A stretch of 64,000 bases of DNA from Chitinophagaceae bacterium BSSC1 (GTDB taxonomy: Bacteria > Bacteroidota > Bacteroidia > Chitinophagales > Chitinophagaceae), in contig NKJC01000001.1 in NCBI GenBank assembly GCA_002256435.1, positions 434,001 through 498,000 on the forward strand, read 5' to 3'. The position numbers were made by a program, and so were the translations under genes. A model generated the notes under the pieces. That model was not told where the DNA came from, ran no database searches, and was given only the letters and a program-made list of their open reading frames with translations. Of the stretch, positions 45,096-55,465 are shown one piece after another. Within the stretch, counting starts at the first letter, position 1. Each line of letters begins with the position of its first letter.

Positions 45096-46496
45096 ATGGA
45101 ATATCGTATAGAAAAGGACACCATGGGTGAGGTAAAAGTACCCGCCGATGTTTATTGGGGTGCACAAACCCAACGCAGTATTGAGAATTTCCAAATTGCA
45201 CAGGACATTAATAAAATGCCCAAGGAAATTATCAAAGCATTTGCCTATTTGAAAAAAGCAGCAGCCTTAACCAATTTTGACGCTGGTGTTTTACCAAAAG
45301 AAAAAGCCGAACTTATTGGCCAAGTTTGTGACGAAATTTTAGAAGGAAAATTGGACTCCCAGTTTCCATTGGTAGTTTGGCAAACAGGTTCTGGTACCCA
45401 GAGCAATATGAACGTAAATGAAGTAGTAGCCTACCGTGGTCATGTGATCAAGGGCGGTGGTCTTACTGACAAGGATAAGTTTTTACATCCCAATGATGAC
45501 GTGAATAAGTCACAGTCTTCTAACGATACTTTCCCAACAGCCATGCACATTGCGGCATATAAAATTTTATTGGAAACCACTATCCCCGGTATTACTAAGC
45601 TGCGCGATACCTTGGCTCAAAAGAGCAAAGAATTCATGCACGTGGTAAAGATTGGTAGAACCCATTTTATGGATGCTACTCCATTAACCTTGGGTCAAGA
45701 AATTAGTGGTTATGTTTCTCAATTAAACCACGGTTTAAAAGCCATCAACAATACCTTAGCGCATTTGAGTGAACTAGCCCTTGGCGGAACTGCTGTAGGA
45801 ACAGGCATCAATACACCAAAAGGATATGATGTAAACGTTGCCAAGCATATTGCCAACTTGACTGGTTTACCATTTGTTACTGCTGAAAATAAATTTGAAG
45901 CATTGGCTGCGCACGATGCTATAGTAGAAGCACACGGTGCTTTGAAAACAGTAGCCGTTAGCTTGATGAAGATTGCCAATGACATTAGGATGTTGTCTTC
46001 TGGACCAAGAAGTGGCATTGGGGAATTGCATATTCCAGATAATGAACCAGGTTCTTCTATCATGCCAGGCAAAGTTAACCCTACTCAGTGTGAGGCATTG
46101 ACCATGATTGCTGCCCAGGTAATGGGTAATGATGTGGCTATTAATATTGGTGGTGCTACTGGTCATTTTGAACTCAATGTGTTCAAACCTGTCATGATCT
46201 ATAATTTCTTGCACAGTGCTCGTTTAATTGGAGATGGTTGTGTGAGCTTTAATGATAAGTGCGCGGTAGGCCTAGCTCCTATTGAAGCCAATATTAAAAA
46301 GCATGTGGACAATAGCTTAATGTTGGTGACCTCTTTGAATACCAAGATTGGTTATTATAAAGCTGCTGAGATTGCTCAAACAGCACACAAAGAAGGAACT
46401 ACTTTAAAAGAAATGGCCGTGAAACTAGGCTATGTAACTCCTGAAGAATTTGACCAATGGGTTGTTCCTTCAGAGATGGTGGGTGAGATCAAGTGA
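45096..46496 (+). CDS. fumC: Fumarate hydratase, class II
   Basis: 466 residues. Signature [15 protein letters not shown] with the catalytic Ser, the HP(N)DDVN region and [10 protein letters not shown]. The motif set and length match FumC rather than aspartase or argininosuccinate lyase. Interconverts fumarate and malate in the TCA cycle. Its stop codon (TGA) lies within the first unit of a 7-bp tandem repeat that continues for more than 100 bp. Confidence 0.96.
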   Translation: MEYRIEKDTMGEVKVPADVYWGAQTQRSIENFQIAQDINKMPKEIIKAFAYLKKAAALTNFDAGVLPKEKAELIGQVCDEILEGKLDSQFPLVVWQTGSGTQSNMNVNEVVAYRGHVIKGGGLTDKDKFLHPNDDVNKSQSSNDTFPTAMHIAAYKILLETTIPGITKLRDTLAQKSKEFMHVVKIGRTHFMDATPLTLGQEISGYVSQLNHGLKAINNTLAHLSELALGGTAVGTGINTPKGYDVNVAKHIANLTGLPFVTAENKFEALAAHDAIVEAHGALKTVAVSLMKIANDIRMLSSGPRSGIGELHIPDNEPGSSIMPGKVNPTQCEALTMIAAQVMGNDVAINIGGATGHFELNVFKPVMIYNFLHSARLIGDGCVSFNDKCAVGLAPIEANIKKHVDNSLMLVTSLNTKIGYYKAAEIAQTAHKEGTTLKEMAVKLGYVTPEEFDQWVVPSEMVGEIK

Positions 46497-46597
46497 AGAG
46501 TGAAGAGTGAAGAGTGAAGAGTGAAGAGTGAAGAGTGAAGAGTGAAGAGTGAAGAGTGAGGAGTGAAGAGTGAAGAGTGAAGAATGAAGAGTGAGAA
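46493..46597. repeat. Microsatellite-like 7-bp tandem repeat GTGAAGA (15 units)
   Basis: Fifteen consecutive units start at 46493; about twelve are exactly GTGAAGA, others differ by one or two bases. The first unit contains the fumC stop codon. One and a half further copies lie at 46881-46891, and four units in inverted orientation (TCTTCAC) at 47014-47041. Confidence 0.92.
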
Positions 46598-46620
46598 ATT
46601 AAGAGGTCCACAAGATAGGT

Positions 46621-46860
46621 TACCGTTTTTTGAATTTTTAAAATGCCCCTTTTTTTATACTAGAACGAGTATAAAAACGGCCCTTCTATTTTATACTAGA
46701 AGGTGTATAAAATAGCATCCTAGATTTATATTAGAACGTGTATAAAACGGTCCTTTTATTTTATACTTGAACGTGTATAAAATAGCACCCCCCGATTTAT
46801 ACTAGAACAAGTATAAAAAACAGCTTTTTTGAAAACCTCGAAAAACAAGTAAATCGCGGG
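46621..46860. repeat. Nested palindromic element, copy 2 (five hairpins)
   Basis: Five palindromes TATAC-N8-GTATA (the third with a TATAT/GTATA variant), centred at 46664.5, 46700.5, 46735.5, 46770.5 and 46806.5, i.e. 35-36 bp apart. Arm types alternate: units 1, 3 and 5 end in AAAACGG-like or T/A arms, and units 2 and 4 have CTATTTTATAC or TATTTTATAC arms. Loops are TAGAACGA, TAGAAGGT, TAGAACGT, TTGAACGT and TAGAACAA. Terminal repeats GTTTTTTG (46625-46632) and CGAAAAAC (46839-46846) are symmetric about 46735.5. TACC precedes the left one, as in copy 1. Confidence 0.9.
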
Positions 46861-46910
46861 TAGGTTATATGGGGAAGAAAGTGAAGAGTGATTTTATTAC
46901 ATTAAACAAA

Positions 46911-46940
46911 GAAACCCTTGGCGTTGCCAAGGGTTTCTCT
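46911..46940. terminator. Terminator between fumC and the cytochrome operon
   Basis: GAAACCCTTGGC (46911-46922) and GCCAAGGGTTTC (46926-46937) are perfectly complementary around a 3-nt loop, followed by TCTTTATG. Likely bidirectional. Confidence 0.88.
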
Positions 46941-47013
46941 TTATGAAGATATTTGTCATTTACTAGAACTTAGGCGCAGCCTAAGTAACTCGCATATTGA
47001 GATCAATGTCCAT

Positions 47014-47041
47014 TCTTCACTCTTATCTCTTCACTCTTCAC
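47014..47041. repeat. Inverted copies of the 7-bp repeat
   Basis: Units TCTTCAC, TCTTATC, TCTTCAC, TCTTCAC from 47014 are the reverse complement of the run at 46493, so the two runs flank palindromic element copy 2 in opposite orientations. Confidence 0.7.
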
Positions 47042-47081
47042 TAAATCATCTCATAAATAGAAACCCATCCTTTCATGACGC

Positions 47082-48470
47082 TTATCTCTTCATGACCTTT
47101 GTTGTGTCGGTAGCTAGGGTTGCTACTTGATAGCCGCCTGTATCAATGGTTGTTTTTACTAAAGCTTTTTTAAGCGCTTCAAAATCGGCACTTGTGATCT
47201 TTGTGCCACTCAAATAAAGTTCGCGTAATGCTGGCAAATCTTTCAAAGACATCATTGCAGTTCCATTGATTTTTGTTCCTACCAAATTCAAATACACCAA
47301 CTGTTTCAAAGCAGACAGACTTGCAATAGATTCCTGATCCAGATTGCTATAAGATAGGTCAAGTTTTCTCAAATTGGTTAGAGCGCTCAGTTTTTTCCAA
47401 TCGGCCCCAGCCATTTGCATCTTGGGCATTTTGAGCCAAAGCAATTGTTGCTTTAAAGAAGTTAATGCATCTAACACTACAGCTTCTAATTGCGTAAGGT
47501 TTACAAAATTGGCGCTGAGATAATGACTGTTTTGAGCGATGGGCAAAATGGTCACACCCTTGCTGCGCAACAAATTAATGCTGGTCATTGGCGCTTCTGG
47601 AACCTCCTCCTTTGGCAGGTCTGTATCTAATTTGGCTTGTTGTTGTTCTAAGGAACTTAGGGCTTGTTTTATGGCAGGGCTTTGTTCCAATTGTTTGCAC
47701 TGCTTTTTAAAATCACCACCTTCTGCAATCCACCATTCCAATAAGATTCTTTCTTTTTCACTAACCTGCGGCCTACCCTTTGGTGGCATATGTTTTTCTT
47801 CAATGGGATCCAATATAACCCGATGGTACAATTCACTACCCAGTGCATTACCTGGTTTTAAAACTGCACCATTCTTACCGCCCTTTAAAACCCAATCGGG
47901 GTTGTCTAAACGAAGGCCCCCTTTTTGTTTGCTTGCTGCATGACAGGAATAACATTTTTCTTTTAGTATGGGCTCAATAACATCGGCATAGACAAGTGCA
48001 TCTTGTGCATTTGTCAGCGCTTTTTTGGTTGCAACACTATCGGCACCCGCACCTGAAAATGCTTTTGTCAAATAACCTTCACCGTGTGTAAGGGTTCCAC
48101 CCAAATGCCCTGTAATACTTACTAAGACTAGGATTGAAAAAGCAATATATTTTAGGTTTTGTTGGTTATGAGAAAATAGATATCCTGCAATGGCTGTAAA
48201 TGCAGTTAGTATGCCCATCCATTGGTGTAGGTTCAAAACAGTTTCATCGTATTCCCCTGCAGACCCTAACAAATAGCCAGTGATGCAAGAAACTATCGCG
48301 CTAGCAGCACCTAATAAATAACCCAATGGAATCACGCTTTGTAATGCTGCCCATTTTTCTTTTGTACTCAACCATTGCAAGACAATAGTGAAGAGCAATA
48401 TACCTATTGGTAAATGCACTAGTAGCGGATGAAACCTTCCAATAAAATCAGAAAAAGCAAATAAGAACAT
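47082..48470 (-). CDS. Membrane protein with DUF2231-like helices, PSCyt-type heme site and leucine-rich repeats
   Basis: 462 residues. Residues 1-125 hold four helices (FHPLLVHLPIGILLFTI opening, DUF2231-like). A c-type heme motif CYSCH (Cys173, Cys176, His177) with KQKGGLRLDN and HMPPKGRPQ follows, the PSCyt1 type. The C-terminal ~150 residues contain LRR-like units (LRKLDLSYSNLDQESI, LVYLNLVGTKINGTAM, LRELYLSGTKITSADF). Fourth gene of an operon with PSD1 and DUF1501 genes. The LRR could be a partner-binding surface. Confidence 0.85.
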   Translation of the reverse strand: MFLFAFSDFIGRFHPLLVHLPIGILLFTIVLQWLSTKEKWAALQSVIPLGYLLGAASAIVSCITGYLLGSAGEYDETVLNLHQWMGILTAFTAIAGYLFSHNQQNLKYIAFSILVLVSITGHLGGTLTHGEGYLTKAFSGAGADSVATKKALTNAQDALVYADVIEPILKEKCYSCHAASKQKGGLRLDNPDWVLKGGKNGAVLKPGNALGSELYHRVILDPIEEKHMPPKGRPQVSEKERILLEWWIAEGGDFKKQCKQLEQSPAIKQALSSLEQQQAKLDTDLPKEEVPEAPMTSINLLRSKGVTILPIAQNSHYLSANFVNLTQLEAVVLDALTSLKQQLLWLKMPKMQMAGADWKKLSALTNLRKLDLSYSNLDQESIASLSALKQLVYLNLVGTKINGTAMMSLKDLPALRELYLSGTKITSADFEALKKALVKTTIDTGGYQVATLATDTTKVMKR

Positions 48471-48517
48471 TTGACTGTTTTAAACTTGAGCTATGCTAGA
48501 TTTAAATAGATGCAGTT

Positions 48518-49450
48518 TTAGGACTGATACCTTTTGCGCAATAATTGCATCATGTGCACATTAATACCCCACTGATCTGCCAATGCTTGTCTGGTATAAG
48601 GCAGGGTTGGCATATAATCAGGAGGTCCAAATTCGGTGAGCATGGTTAAGTGTTTGGCACCGGAAGCAATTTTTAATTCTACCACTTTGTCCCACCAACC
48701 CAAATGTCTTTTCAATGCATTCTCCCATTCTGGCGCACGCGGATCATTTACTTGCGGACCTTCTGGATGCCCTACTCGGGTGTGAATATGGTCTACTCTT
48801 TTGAGTACCGCTTGAACCGTGTCTTCTTGGTCATGCAACAAACTCTCGTGCACATTACACCAATGAGAGATATCAAGCGTTACGCGCATTTGCGGATTTT
48901 TATCTAGATACTGTTTGGCCACATGTGCCGCAAATAAAATGCGGGATCTATGTGTTTCATGGCAAATGGTGATTCCCGTTTTCTTTGCCAAAGAAATGGT
49001 ATATTCTATAATGTCATTATTGGTGTCCACTGGAAAATAGTCCTTACCAGAATGGCAATTAATATACAGCGGCTTTTGTTTGTCTTGCTTGGCTGCTGCA
49101 TTGATCATGGTTTTAAAAGCATCCAAGTGTTTACCTGGATCCGTTTCACCAACACCACATAACAAACCCAATTCTAATTGGTGTTTTTTCAATGCATCAA
49201 ATAGTTCCTCTTGTCCTGCTTTGGTGCCTGGCCACCACATTTCAATTCCATCATAACCAGCTTGTTTGGCTTTGGCGCAAAACTGGTCAACACTTCCATC
49301 AAAGCCCCAATTGGTTGCCAATATTTTTATGGCAAAACCAGCAGGTAACTGAAAGCTTGGCTTTGCTGCCATAATGGACTCAAAAGGTGTTGCAGCTACC
49401 GCTGCCATGGAACCCGCAAGACTCAGAAATTTTCTTCTATTAAGACTCAT
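48518..49450 (-). CDS. TIM-barrel sugar isomerase/epimerase, Tat-exported
   Basis: 310 residues. Tat-type signal NRRKFLSLAGSMAAVAATPF, then an AP-endonuclease-2-like TIM barrel (KQAGYDGIEMWWPG, ICHETHRSRI, VTLDISHWCNVHES and a terminal LTEFGPPDY). These motifs bind a divalent metal in the xylose-isomerase-like superfamily. Export by Tat suggests activity on extracellular sugars. In an operon with DUF1501/PSD1, a combination seen in polysaccharide-degrading gene sets of planctomycetes and Bacteroidota. Confidence 0.87.
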   Translation of the reverse strand: MSLNRRKFLSLAGSMAAVAATPFESIMAAKPSFQLPAGFAIKILATNWGFDGSVDQFCAKAKQAGYDGIEMWWPGTKAGQEELFDALKKHQLELGLLCGVGETDPGKHLDAFKTMINAAAKQDKQKPLYINCHSGKDYFPVDTNNDIIEYTISLAKKTGITICHETHRSRILFAAHVAKQYLDKNPQMRVTLDISHWCNVHESLLHDQEDTVQAVLKRVDHIHTRVGHPEGPQVNDPRAPEWENALKRHLGWWDKVVELKIASGAKHLTMLTEFGPPDYMPTLPYTRQALADQWGINVHMMQLLRKRYQS

Positions 49451-49461
49451 GTAAATAATTT

Positions 49462-50964
49462 TTAAGCTACAATTTCATTAATAACCCTACCGTGTACATC
49501 TGTTAATCTAAATGACCTTCCTTGAAAAGGATAGACCAATTTTTCGTGGTCAAAACCTAGTTGGTTTAGGATGGTGGCTTGAATATCATAAGCGTCTACC
49601 TTACCACTAATGGCACTGTATCCAATCTCATCCGTTTCACCAAAGCTCACGCCTTTTTGAATGCCGCCACCCGCCATCCAAATGGTGAATGCTTCTGTAT
49701 GGTGGTCCCTTCCTTTAAAAGGCATTTTCTTTCCGTCTCTATTTTCTTGCATGGGTGTTCTACCAAATTCTCCTCCCCATACCACCAAGGTTTCATCTAA
49801 GAGTCCGCGTTGTTTTAAATCTAAGAGCAACGCCGTAACGGGTTTGTCCATGCTCCTGCATTTATTGACAAATCCATAATCAATGGCTAGGTTTTCATCT
49901 GTTCCATGACTATCCCAACCCCAGTCAAATAATTGCACAAAACGTACGCCTTTCTCTACCAGTTTTCTGGCTAATAACACATTATTGGCAAAGCAAGACT
50001 TACCTGGTTGTGTACCATACATCTCATGAATAGACTGCGGTTCATCATTAATATTCATCACGTCTGGAACAGCTATTTGCATGCGATAAGCCATCTCATA
50101 TTGCGAAATCCTAGCAACGGTTTCAGGGTCTTTGAATTCTTCATAGGTCTGTCTATTGGCTTCATTAATGGCGTCAATAGAAGCTTTGCGCAAGTCTCTA
50201 TTCATACCAGCAGGGTCTTTGATAAATAGAACTGGATCACCCTCACTCCTACATTGAACGCCTTGGTAAACCGATGGCAAAAATCCACTACCCCAAACAC
50301 TTTTCCCAGCGTCAGGAAATTTGCCTCCTGACGTAAGTACAACAAAACCGGGAAGGTTACTATTTTCAGAACCCAAGCCATAGGTAGCCCAAGCACCAAT
50401 ACTGGGTCTACCCAATCTGGCAGATCCGGTGTGCATGAGAAGTTGTGCAGGCCCATGGTTAAATTGGTCCGTTTGTACGGCTTTTAAAAAAGCCAATTCG
50501 TCTGCTACAGTGGCCAAATGCGGTAAGTGATCAGAGATCCAAGCACCAGATTGCCCCCTTTGTTTAAAATTGGCCTGAGGCCCCATCATCTTTGGCACGC
50601 CGCGGATAAAAGCAAATTTCTTTCCTTCTAATAAAGACTGAGGACAATCCTGTCCATCCAATTTTTGCAAGTCTGGTTTATAGTCAAATAATTCTAATTG
50701 AGAAGGGGCTCCTGCCATATGCAAGTAGATCACTGATTTTGCCTTTGGTGCAAAATGCGGTGCCTGCGCCATGAGCGGATTGGTATTGATAGTAGCAAGA
50801 CCAGACTGGTCTTTTGAACCCAACCAATTGCATCCACCCAAGAGTGAACCCATGGCCATAGCACCCATACCCGTAACACATTCCCTAAAGAAATGTCTTC
50901 TGGTTTGTTGCTCTAAGATGGCTTTGTTAGCTGCATCAATGAGTTGTTGGTTATTATGACTCAT
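49462..50964 (-). CDS. DUF1501 protein (alkaline-phosphatase-like fold), Tat lipoprotein
   Basis: 500 residues. Twin-Arg TRRHFFRE (Arg22-Arg23) and a lipobox LLGGC (Cys45) combine Tat export with lipidation. DUF1501 motifs: VYLHMAGAPSQLELFDYKP, GKSCFANNVLLARKLVEKGVRFVQLFDWGWDSHG, VVWGGEFGRTP and GRDHHTEAFTIWMAGGGI. The metal-binding and His/Asp residues of the fold are preserved (WDSHG, EFGRTP, GRDHH). Function of the family is not proven; it regularly accompanies PSD1 genes, as here with a 3-bp gap. Confidence 0.9.
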   Translation of the reverse strand: MSHNNQQLIDAANKAILEQQTRRHFFRECVTGMGAMAMGSLLGGCNWLGSKDQSGLATINTNPLMAQAPHFAPKAKSVIYLHMAGAPSQLELFDYKPDLQKLDGQDCPQSLLEGKKFAFIRGVPKMMGPQANFKQRGQSGAWISDHLPHLATVADELAFLKAVQTDQFNHGPAQLLMHTGSARLGRPSIGAWATYGLGSENSNLPGFVVLTSGGKFPDAGKSVWGSGFLPSVYQGVQCRSEGDPVLFIKDPAGMNRDLRKASIDAINEANRQTYEEFKDPETVARISQYEMAYRMQIAVPDVMNINDEPQSIHEMYGTQPGKSCFANNVLLARKLVEKGVRFVQLFDWGWDSHGTDENLAIDYGFVNKCRSMDKPVTALLLDLKQRGLLDETLVVWGGEFGRTPMQENRDGKKMPFKGRDHHTEAFTIWMAGGGIQKGVSFGETDEIGYSAISGKVDAYDIQATILNQLGFDHEKLVYPFQGRSFRLTDVHGRVINEIVA

Positions 50965-50967
50965 GCT

Positions 50968-53727
50968 TTAATTTTTGGTAATAAACTCATCCGTATTCAT
51001 CATGGCCTGTGCTACCACAATCAAGGCAGCTGTTGCTGGTTCTTGATGTGCAGGCAATGGTCCTGTCATGGCTTTCATACTGGATGGATTCTTTTTAAAT
51101 TGATCAAAAGCGGTGGCATATAATTTTTCAAAAGCCAAACTAGTAGCGGGTTTCAGCGGCCGGTTCATGGCCAACTCATAGGCCTTACTAATTTGTGCCT
51201 TACTATCCTTGGGGCATTGTGCTTGCACCTTGAAAGCAAAATGTTGTGCGGCTTCTACAAACACAGAATCGTTTAATATATTGAGTGCTTGTAAAGGGGT
51301 ATTGGTTCTGATTCTTCTAGACGTACACACTTCTCTGGTAGCTCCATCAAAACTAATCATAGAAGGATAGGGTGCTGATCTTTTCCAATAAGTATATAAG
51401 GACCTTCTGTATTGGTCTACACTATCACTTTTTTTCCAGTAGGCACCATTCCAAGGTGAGTTCCAAATTCCTTCTGGTTGATAAGGCATCACACCAGGAC
51501 CATACATTTTATCACTCATCAAACCACTCACTGCCAACGCCTGATCTCGGATCTGTTCTGCAGACAATCTAACCCTTGGACCGCGAGCATATAATTTGTT
51601 ATAAGGATCTTTTTGTAAGGACTCTTGATTTTGATTGGAAGCCTGTTGGTAAGTAGCACTCATCACTATTTCCTTCATCAACTTTTTCAAGTTCCAATGG
51701 TATTCATGCATGAGTTGCCAAGACAAATAATCCAACAATTCTTTGTGTGTGGGCGCTATTCCTTGCGTTCCCATGTCTTCTAAAGTCTCTACAATTCCCA
51801 TTCCAAAAAATTGTTCCCAAATTCTATTGACCATGGTTCTTGCAACCAATGGGTGTTGAGGATCCGTCATCCACTTGGCCATGCCCAAGCGATTATTAGG
51901 AAGACCCGCAGGCAACTTACCCAAAGATGCTGGCACACCTGCAGTTACAGCCTTACCCTTGACCAACCAATTGCCTCTTACAAACACCTGAGTAGGTCTT
52001 TGCATATTGGCAGGGTTTTCAATCATGATAGGTGTCTTTGTTAGATCCTTGGCTTGAATTAGGTTTCTGAATTGCGCATAAGCACTATCATAACCCGGCA
52101 TGCCTTTTCCAGGAAAAGGATTGGTTGGGTAAAACCAATCAAATTGCATTCCTGATTCTTCAGGTGTTGCAAGACTTGGATTCTGGTATTGAAAAAATAA
52201 ATCGTGTACACCCTTGGTGGCTAGAATGGGCATGGTGCCAAGGTTCCAGCCATTCTTGGTAGGTGGCACTTGTAATCTACCAATAACAGGACCATCTGCT
52301 TTGTCAATTCTAATTTCCCAAATACCAGCAGGTTTGCCACTGGTATACCTAAATAAAATCTCTGATTTTCCTGTAAGGTCAACATGTGGAAGTCTTGCTT
52401 TTGCATGGTTACGCAAAACCAACCACTTGGTATCGGCCAGCGCCGCATTGACCAATTGGTCTGCCTGAATGCTATTGATGGTTGGCTGACCCGTTTTAAG
52501 AAAAAATTGCAGTGCATTTGATTGGTCTTTGCCGTATTGGTTTAACCATTTTGACAATGATAAAAATTGCACACTGTCTTTGTTGTGAAACTCTCTATAA
52601 GTAGGATACTCGTCATAAGTATCTTCATCTCTGGTATTATTAAAAAATGCTAGAAACTGATAATACTCTTCTTGCTTAAAAGGATCATAAGGATGACTAT
52701 GACATTGTACACAAGCAAATGTGGTGCTCATTAATGTTTCCCAAGTGGTGTTCACGCGGTCAATTACTGCAGCAGTTCTAAACTCTTCGTTATCGGTACC
52801 ACCCTCATCATTGGTCATGGTATTTCTGTGAAAAGCAGTGGCAATATATTCTGCTGCACTAGGATTGGGTAATAAGTCTCCGGCTAATTGTTCTACCAAA
52901 AATTGGTCATAGGGTTTGTTCTCATTAAATGCTTTGATTAACCAATCTCTATAGCGCCAAATGGTTCTTGAATCATCTCTTTCATAACCCTTGGTATCTG
53001 CGTAACGCGCAAGATCCATCCAAAGAGCGGCCCATCTTTCACCATATCTGGGTGATGCCAATAATTGATCCACCAATTGCTCATAAGCATTGGCCTGATT
53101 GCTTTTCAAGTATTGTTGTGCAATGGCATTGGGTGCGGGCATACCTATTAAATCCATGCTCACCCTTTTGAGTAAGATGGCTTTTTCTGCCTGCGGCGAT
53201 GTGCTTAATTTGTTATTGCTGATCTGTTCAAAAATGTATTGGTCAACATTATTGTTGATCCAATCTGGTTTTCCGCCAAGCCCTAAAAAACCTGTTTTGT
53301 TATTTGGGATGGCTGGTGCTACAACAGGAACATAGGCCCAGTGATTGCCCCACTCCGCACCTTGGTTAATCCATGCAGTTAGGAGTTCAATATCTTTTTT
53401 GTCTAAAGGCGGATGCTTATAAGGCATTCTTTCTTCAGGATCTTTGGCAGTTAATCTTTTGATCATTTCACTTGCCGATGCATCGCCTGGAATAATAGCT
53501 GCTTTGCCTGATTTGTTTATTGCTAAAGCTTCTGACCTAAATAGCAAACTAAATCCACCCTGTCTTTTCACACCACCATGACAACTAATACAGTGTTTAT
53601 TTAGAATGGGTTTTACCTCCGCATTATAATCAACCTTTGATCTTTTTATAAACAAGACAAAGACCAACACAAGTAGGCCAAGACATAGTACTGTCCAAAT
53701 TAATTTAGTGGGTTTGGGCAAGGGCAT
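50968..53727 (-). CDS. Planctomycete-type PSCyt1-DUF1549-DUF1553 (PSD1) protein
   Basis: 919 residues. N-terminal helix (residues 8-28), then PSCyt1 heme motif CISCH (Cys46, Cys49, His50). DUF1549 (PSCyt2) has a second CxxCH in [14 protein letters not shown], and DUF1553 (PSD1) near the C-terminus contains [24 protein letters not shown] and [22 protein letters not shown]. First gene of the operon. Two c-type heme sites in one membrane-anchored protein, so it can pass electrons in the periplasm. Reaction unknown. Confidence 0.92.
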   Translation of the reverse strand: MPLPKPTKLIWTVLCLGLLVLVFVLFIKRSKVDYNAEVKPILNKHCISCHGGVKRQGGFSLLFRSEALAINKSGKAAIIPGDASASEMIKRLTAKDPEERMPYKHPPLDKKDIELLTAWINQGAEWGNHWAYVPVVAPAIPNNKTGFLGLGGKPDWINNNVDQYIFEQISNNKLSTSPQAEKAILLKRVSMDLIGMPAPNAIAQQYLKSNQANAYEQLVDQLLASPRYGERWAALWMDLARYADTKGYERDDSRTIWRYRDWLIKAFNENKPYDQFLVEQLAGDLLPNPSAAEYIATAFHRNTMTNDEGGTDNEEFRTAAVIDRVNTTWETLMSTTFACVQCHSHPYDPFKQEEYYQFLAFFNNTRDEDTYDEYPTYREFHNKDSVQFLSLSKWLNQYGKDQSNALQFFLKTGQPTINSIQADQLVNAALADTKWLVLRNHAKARLPHVDLTGKSEILFRYTSGKPAGIWEIRIDKADGPVIGRLQVPPTKNGWNLGTMPILATKGVHDLFFQYQNPSLATPEESGMQFDWFYPTNPFPGKGMPGYDSAYAQFRNLIQAKDLTKTPIMIENPANMQRPTQVFVRGNWLVKGKAVTAGVPASLGKLPAGLPNNRLGMAKWMTDPQHPLVARTMVNRIWEQFFGMGIVETLEDMGTQGIAPTHKELLDYLSWQLMHEYHWNLKKLMKEIVMSATYQQASNQNQESLQKDPYNKLYARGPRVRLSAEQIRDQALAVSGLMSDKMYGPGVMPYQPEGIWNSPWNGAYWKKSDSVDQYRRSLYTYWKRSAPYPSMISFDGATREVCTSRRIRTNTPLQALNILNDSVFVEAAQHFAFKVQAQCPKDSKAQISKAYELAMNRPLKPATSLAFEKLYATAFDQFKKNPSSMKAMTGPLPAHQEPATAALIVVAQAMMNTDEFITKN

Positions 53728-53800
53728 TGCGTTAGTTTGTCTTTAAAGTTAACAGAATTGTACTTCAAAAAACAAATCAAACAACTGACTTGACTTTAAT

Positions 53801-55423
53801 TTAGTTGACGCGTTTACCCCCAATATAAGTGTGTAACACTTTGCTGTTTAAGATAGCCGTATCAGGAATAGTCATTAGGTCTTGGTCCAATACCATAAAA
53901 TCTGCTTTCTTTCCTGCTTCCAAACTTCCTACTTCCTTTTCTAAGAATCCAGCTTTGGCAGCCCAAATGGTCATACCTCTTATTGCTTGTTCTCTGGTCA
54001 AAGCATTCTCCATTTGAAATCCATTTGCCGGAAATCCTTTGGCGTCTTTTCTAACCACAGCTGCTAAAAATGTTTTGAAAGGAGAAATATCTTCAACCGG
54101 AAAATCAGTACCCAAGGGCAACCAACCATTTTGTTCCAAGAGTTGTTTGTAGGCATAACCACCTTTCAATCTTTCTGCGCCTAAACGCTCTTCTGCCCAA
54201 TACATATCGCTGGTAGCATGGGTGGGTTGAACCGATGGTACAATGGCGGCAGTTCCAAACAATTTAAAATCGTCAGGATGCACAATTTGTGCGTGCTCTA
54301 TGCGCCAACGTTTGTCATTGCCGGCTTGTAAATATTTATTGTAGATCTGTAAAATGGCCCTATTAGCACTATCGCCAATGGCATGGGTACACATCTGAAA
54401 CCCAGACCCAGCAAGCACTTTGGCCAATGAATCATAATGACTTGGATTGCGTAATAAAAACCCGCTCCATCCCGCTTTGTCTGCATAATGCGTCAATAAA
54501 CAAGCACCCCTACTTCCTAAAGCACCATCGGCATAGACCTTAAATCCATTGACAAATAAGCGATCAGTTTTGTAAGGACCCTTCTTCAAATACTTCTCTA
54601 AATTGGCGTCATTATCACTGAGCATCACATAGAGTCGCATGCTCAGATCTCCTTCTTTTTGCAAGGCATCAATGGCGTCAACATCAGCTGCGCTTAGCCC
54701 ACAATCCGTAATAGTGGTTAACCCTTGTTCAAAACATTTTTTCTGGGCTGCTTGCAACCATTTTTTATAAACCGCTTTGTCTGGTGCTGGAATCTGTGCA
54801 TAGACTTGGTTGTCTGCATTGTCAATTAAAACCCCTGTGAGTTTACCATTGATTGTTTCAATTGAACCTCCTACAATGGTTTGTCCAGCTTTAAGACCTG
54901 CAAGGTCCAAGGCTTTTTGATTAGCAATAGAAGCATGTCCGTCTACCCTTTGCAAGATCACCGGCTTATCAGGAAATGCCTTGTTCAATAATTCATTGGT
55001 GGGATATACTTTTCCAGGCCATTTGTTTTGATCCCATCCTCTTCCTTGAATCCATGTCAAGTCTGGGTGCTCCGCTGCAAAAGCTTTGACCCTTTCAACT
55101 GCTTCTTCAAAACTAGTGGTGCCATACAAATCAGCATAGAACAAAGACTGACCATAACCTACAAAATGCGCATGGGCGTCTATTAAACCTGGATACATGG
55201 TTTTACCACCTAGATCAATGGTTTCTTTGGCTTGATATTTTGCTCGGATATCCTTTTCAGTTCCTACCGCCAGAATTTGTCCATCTTTTACCGCCATGGC
55301 TTCTGCTACAGTAAAGCCACTGTCTACCGTATATATTTTGGCATTAAAAAACAGGGTATCTGCTTGTTGGTTCTTGCAAGCTACCAATGCAAAAAGCATG
55401 GCGCAAAAAATCATCTGCCGCAT
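53801..55423 (-). CDS. YtcJ-like amidohydrolase, lipoprotein
   Basis: 540 residues. Lipobox ALVAC (Cys16). Metal-dependent hydrolase motifs DAHAHFVGYG, CTHAIGD, RIEHAQIVHPDD and GTDFPVEDI are in the order of the YtcJ/NfdA-like N-substituted formamide deformylase family. Likely an exported deformylase or amidohydrolase; substrate not inferable. The following minus-strand gene (AraC regulator, 55466-56419) lies upstream of it with a 42-bp gap, so it may regulate or be co-expressed. Confidence 0.9.
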   Translation of the reverse strand: MRQMIFCAMLFALVACKNQQADTLFFNAKIYTVDSGFTVAEAMAVKDGQILAVGTEKDIRAKYQAKETIDLGGKTMYPGLIDAHAHFVGYGQSLFYADLYGTTSFEEAVERVKAFAAEHPDLTWIQGRGWDQNKWPGKVYPTNELLNKAFPDKPVILQRVDGHASIANQKALDLAGLKAGQTIVGGSIETINGKLTGVLIDNADNQVYAQIPAPDKAVYKKWLQAAQKKCFEQGLTTITDCGLSAADVDAIDALQKEGDLSMRLYVMLSDNDANLEKYLKKGPYKTDRLFVNGFKVYADGALGSRGACLLTHYADKAGWSGFLLRNPSHYDSLAKVLAGSGFQMCTHAIGDSANRAILQIYNKYLQAGNDKRWRIEHAQIVHPDDFKLFGTAAIVPSVQPTHATSDMYWAEERLGAERLKGGYAYKQLLEQNGWLPLGTDFPVEDISPFKTFLAAVVRKDAKGFPANGFQMENALTREQAIRGMTIWAAKAGFLEKEVGSLEAGKKADFMVLDQDLMTIPDTAILNSKVLHTYIGGKRVN

Positions 55424-55465
55424 AGTATGGTTTTAGAACCTAAAGTTAGGGGGATGACTCAATAC

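Larger units (their letters stand above)
46497..47081. other. Gene-free stretch after fumC, filled with repeats
   Basis: No coding sequence is supported. It holds the 7-bp tandem repeats, palindromic element copy 2, the terminator 46911-46940, a short perfect hairpin (ACTTAGGC-GCA-GCCTAAGT, 46968-46986) and the inverted 7-bp repeats near 47014. Confidence 0.85.
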
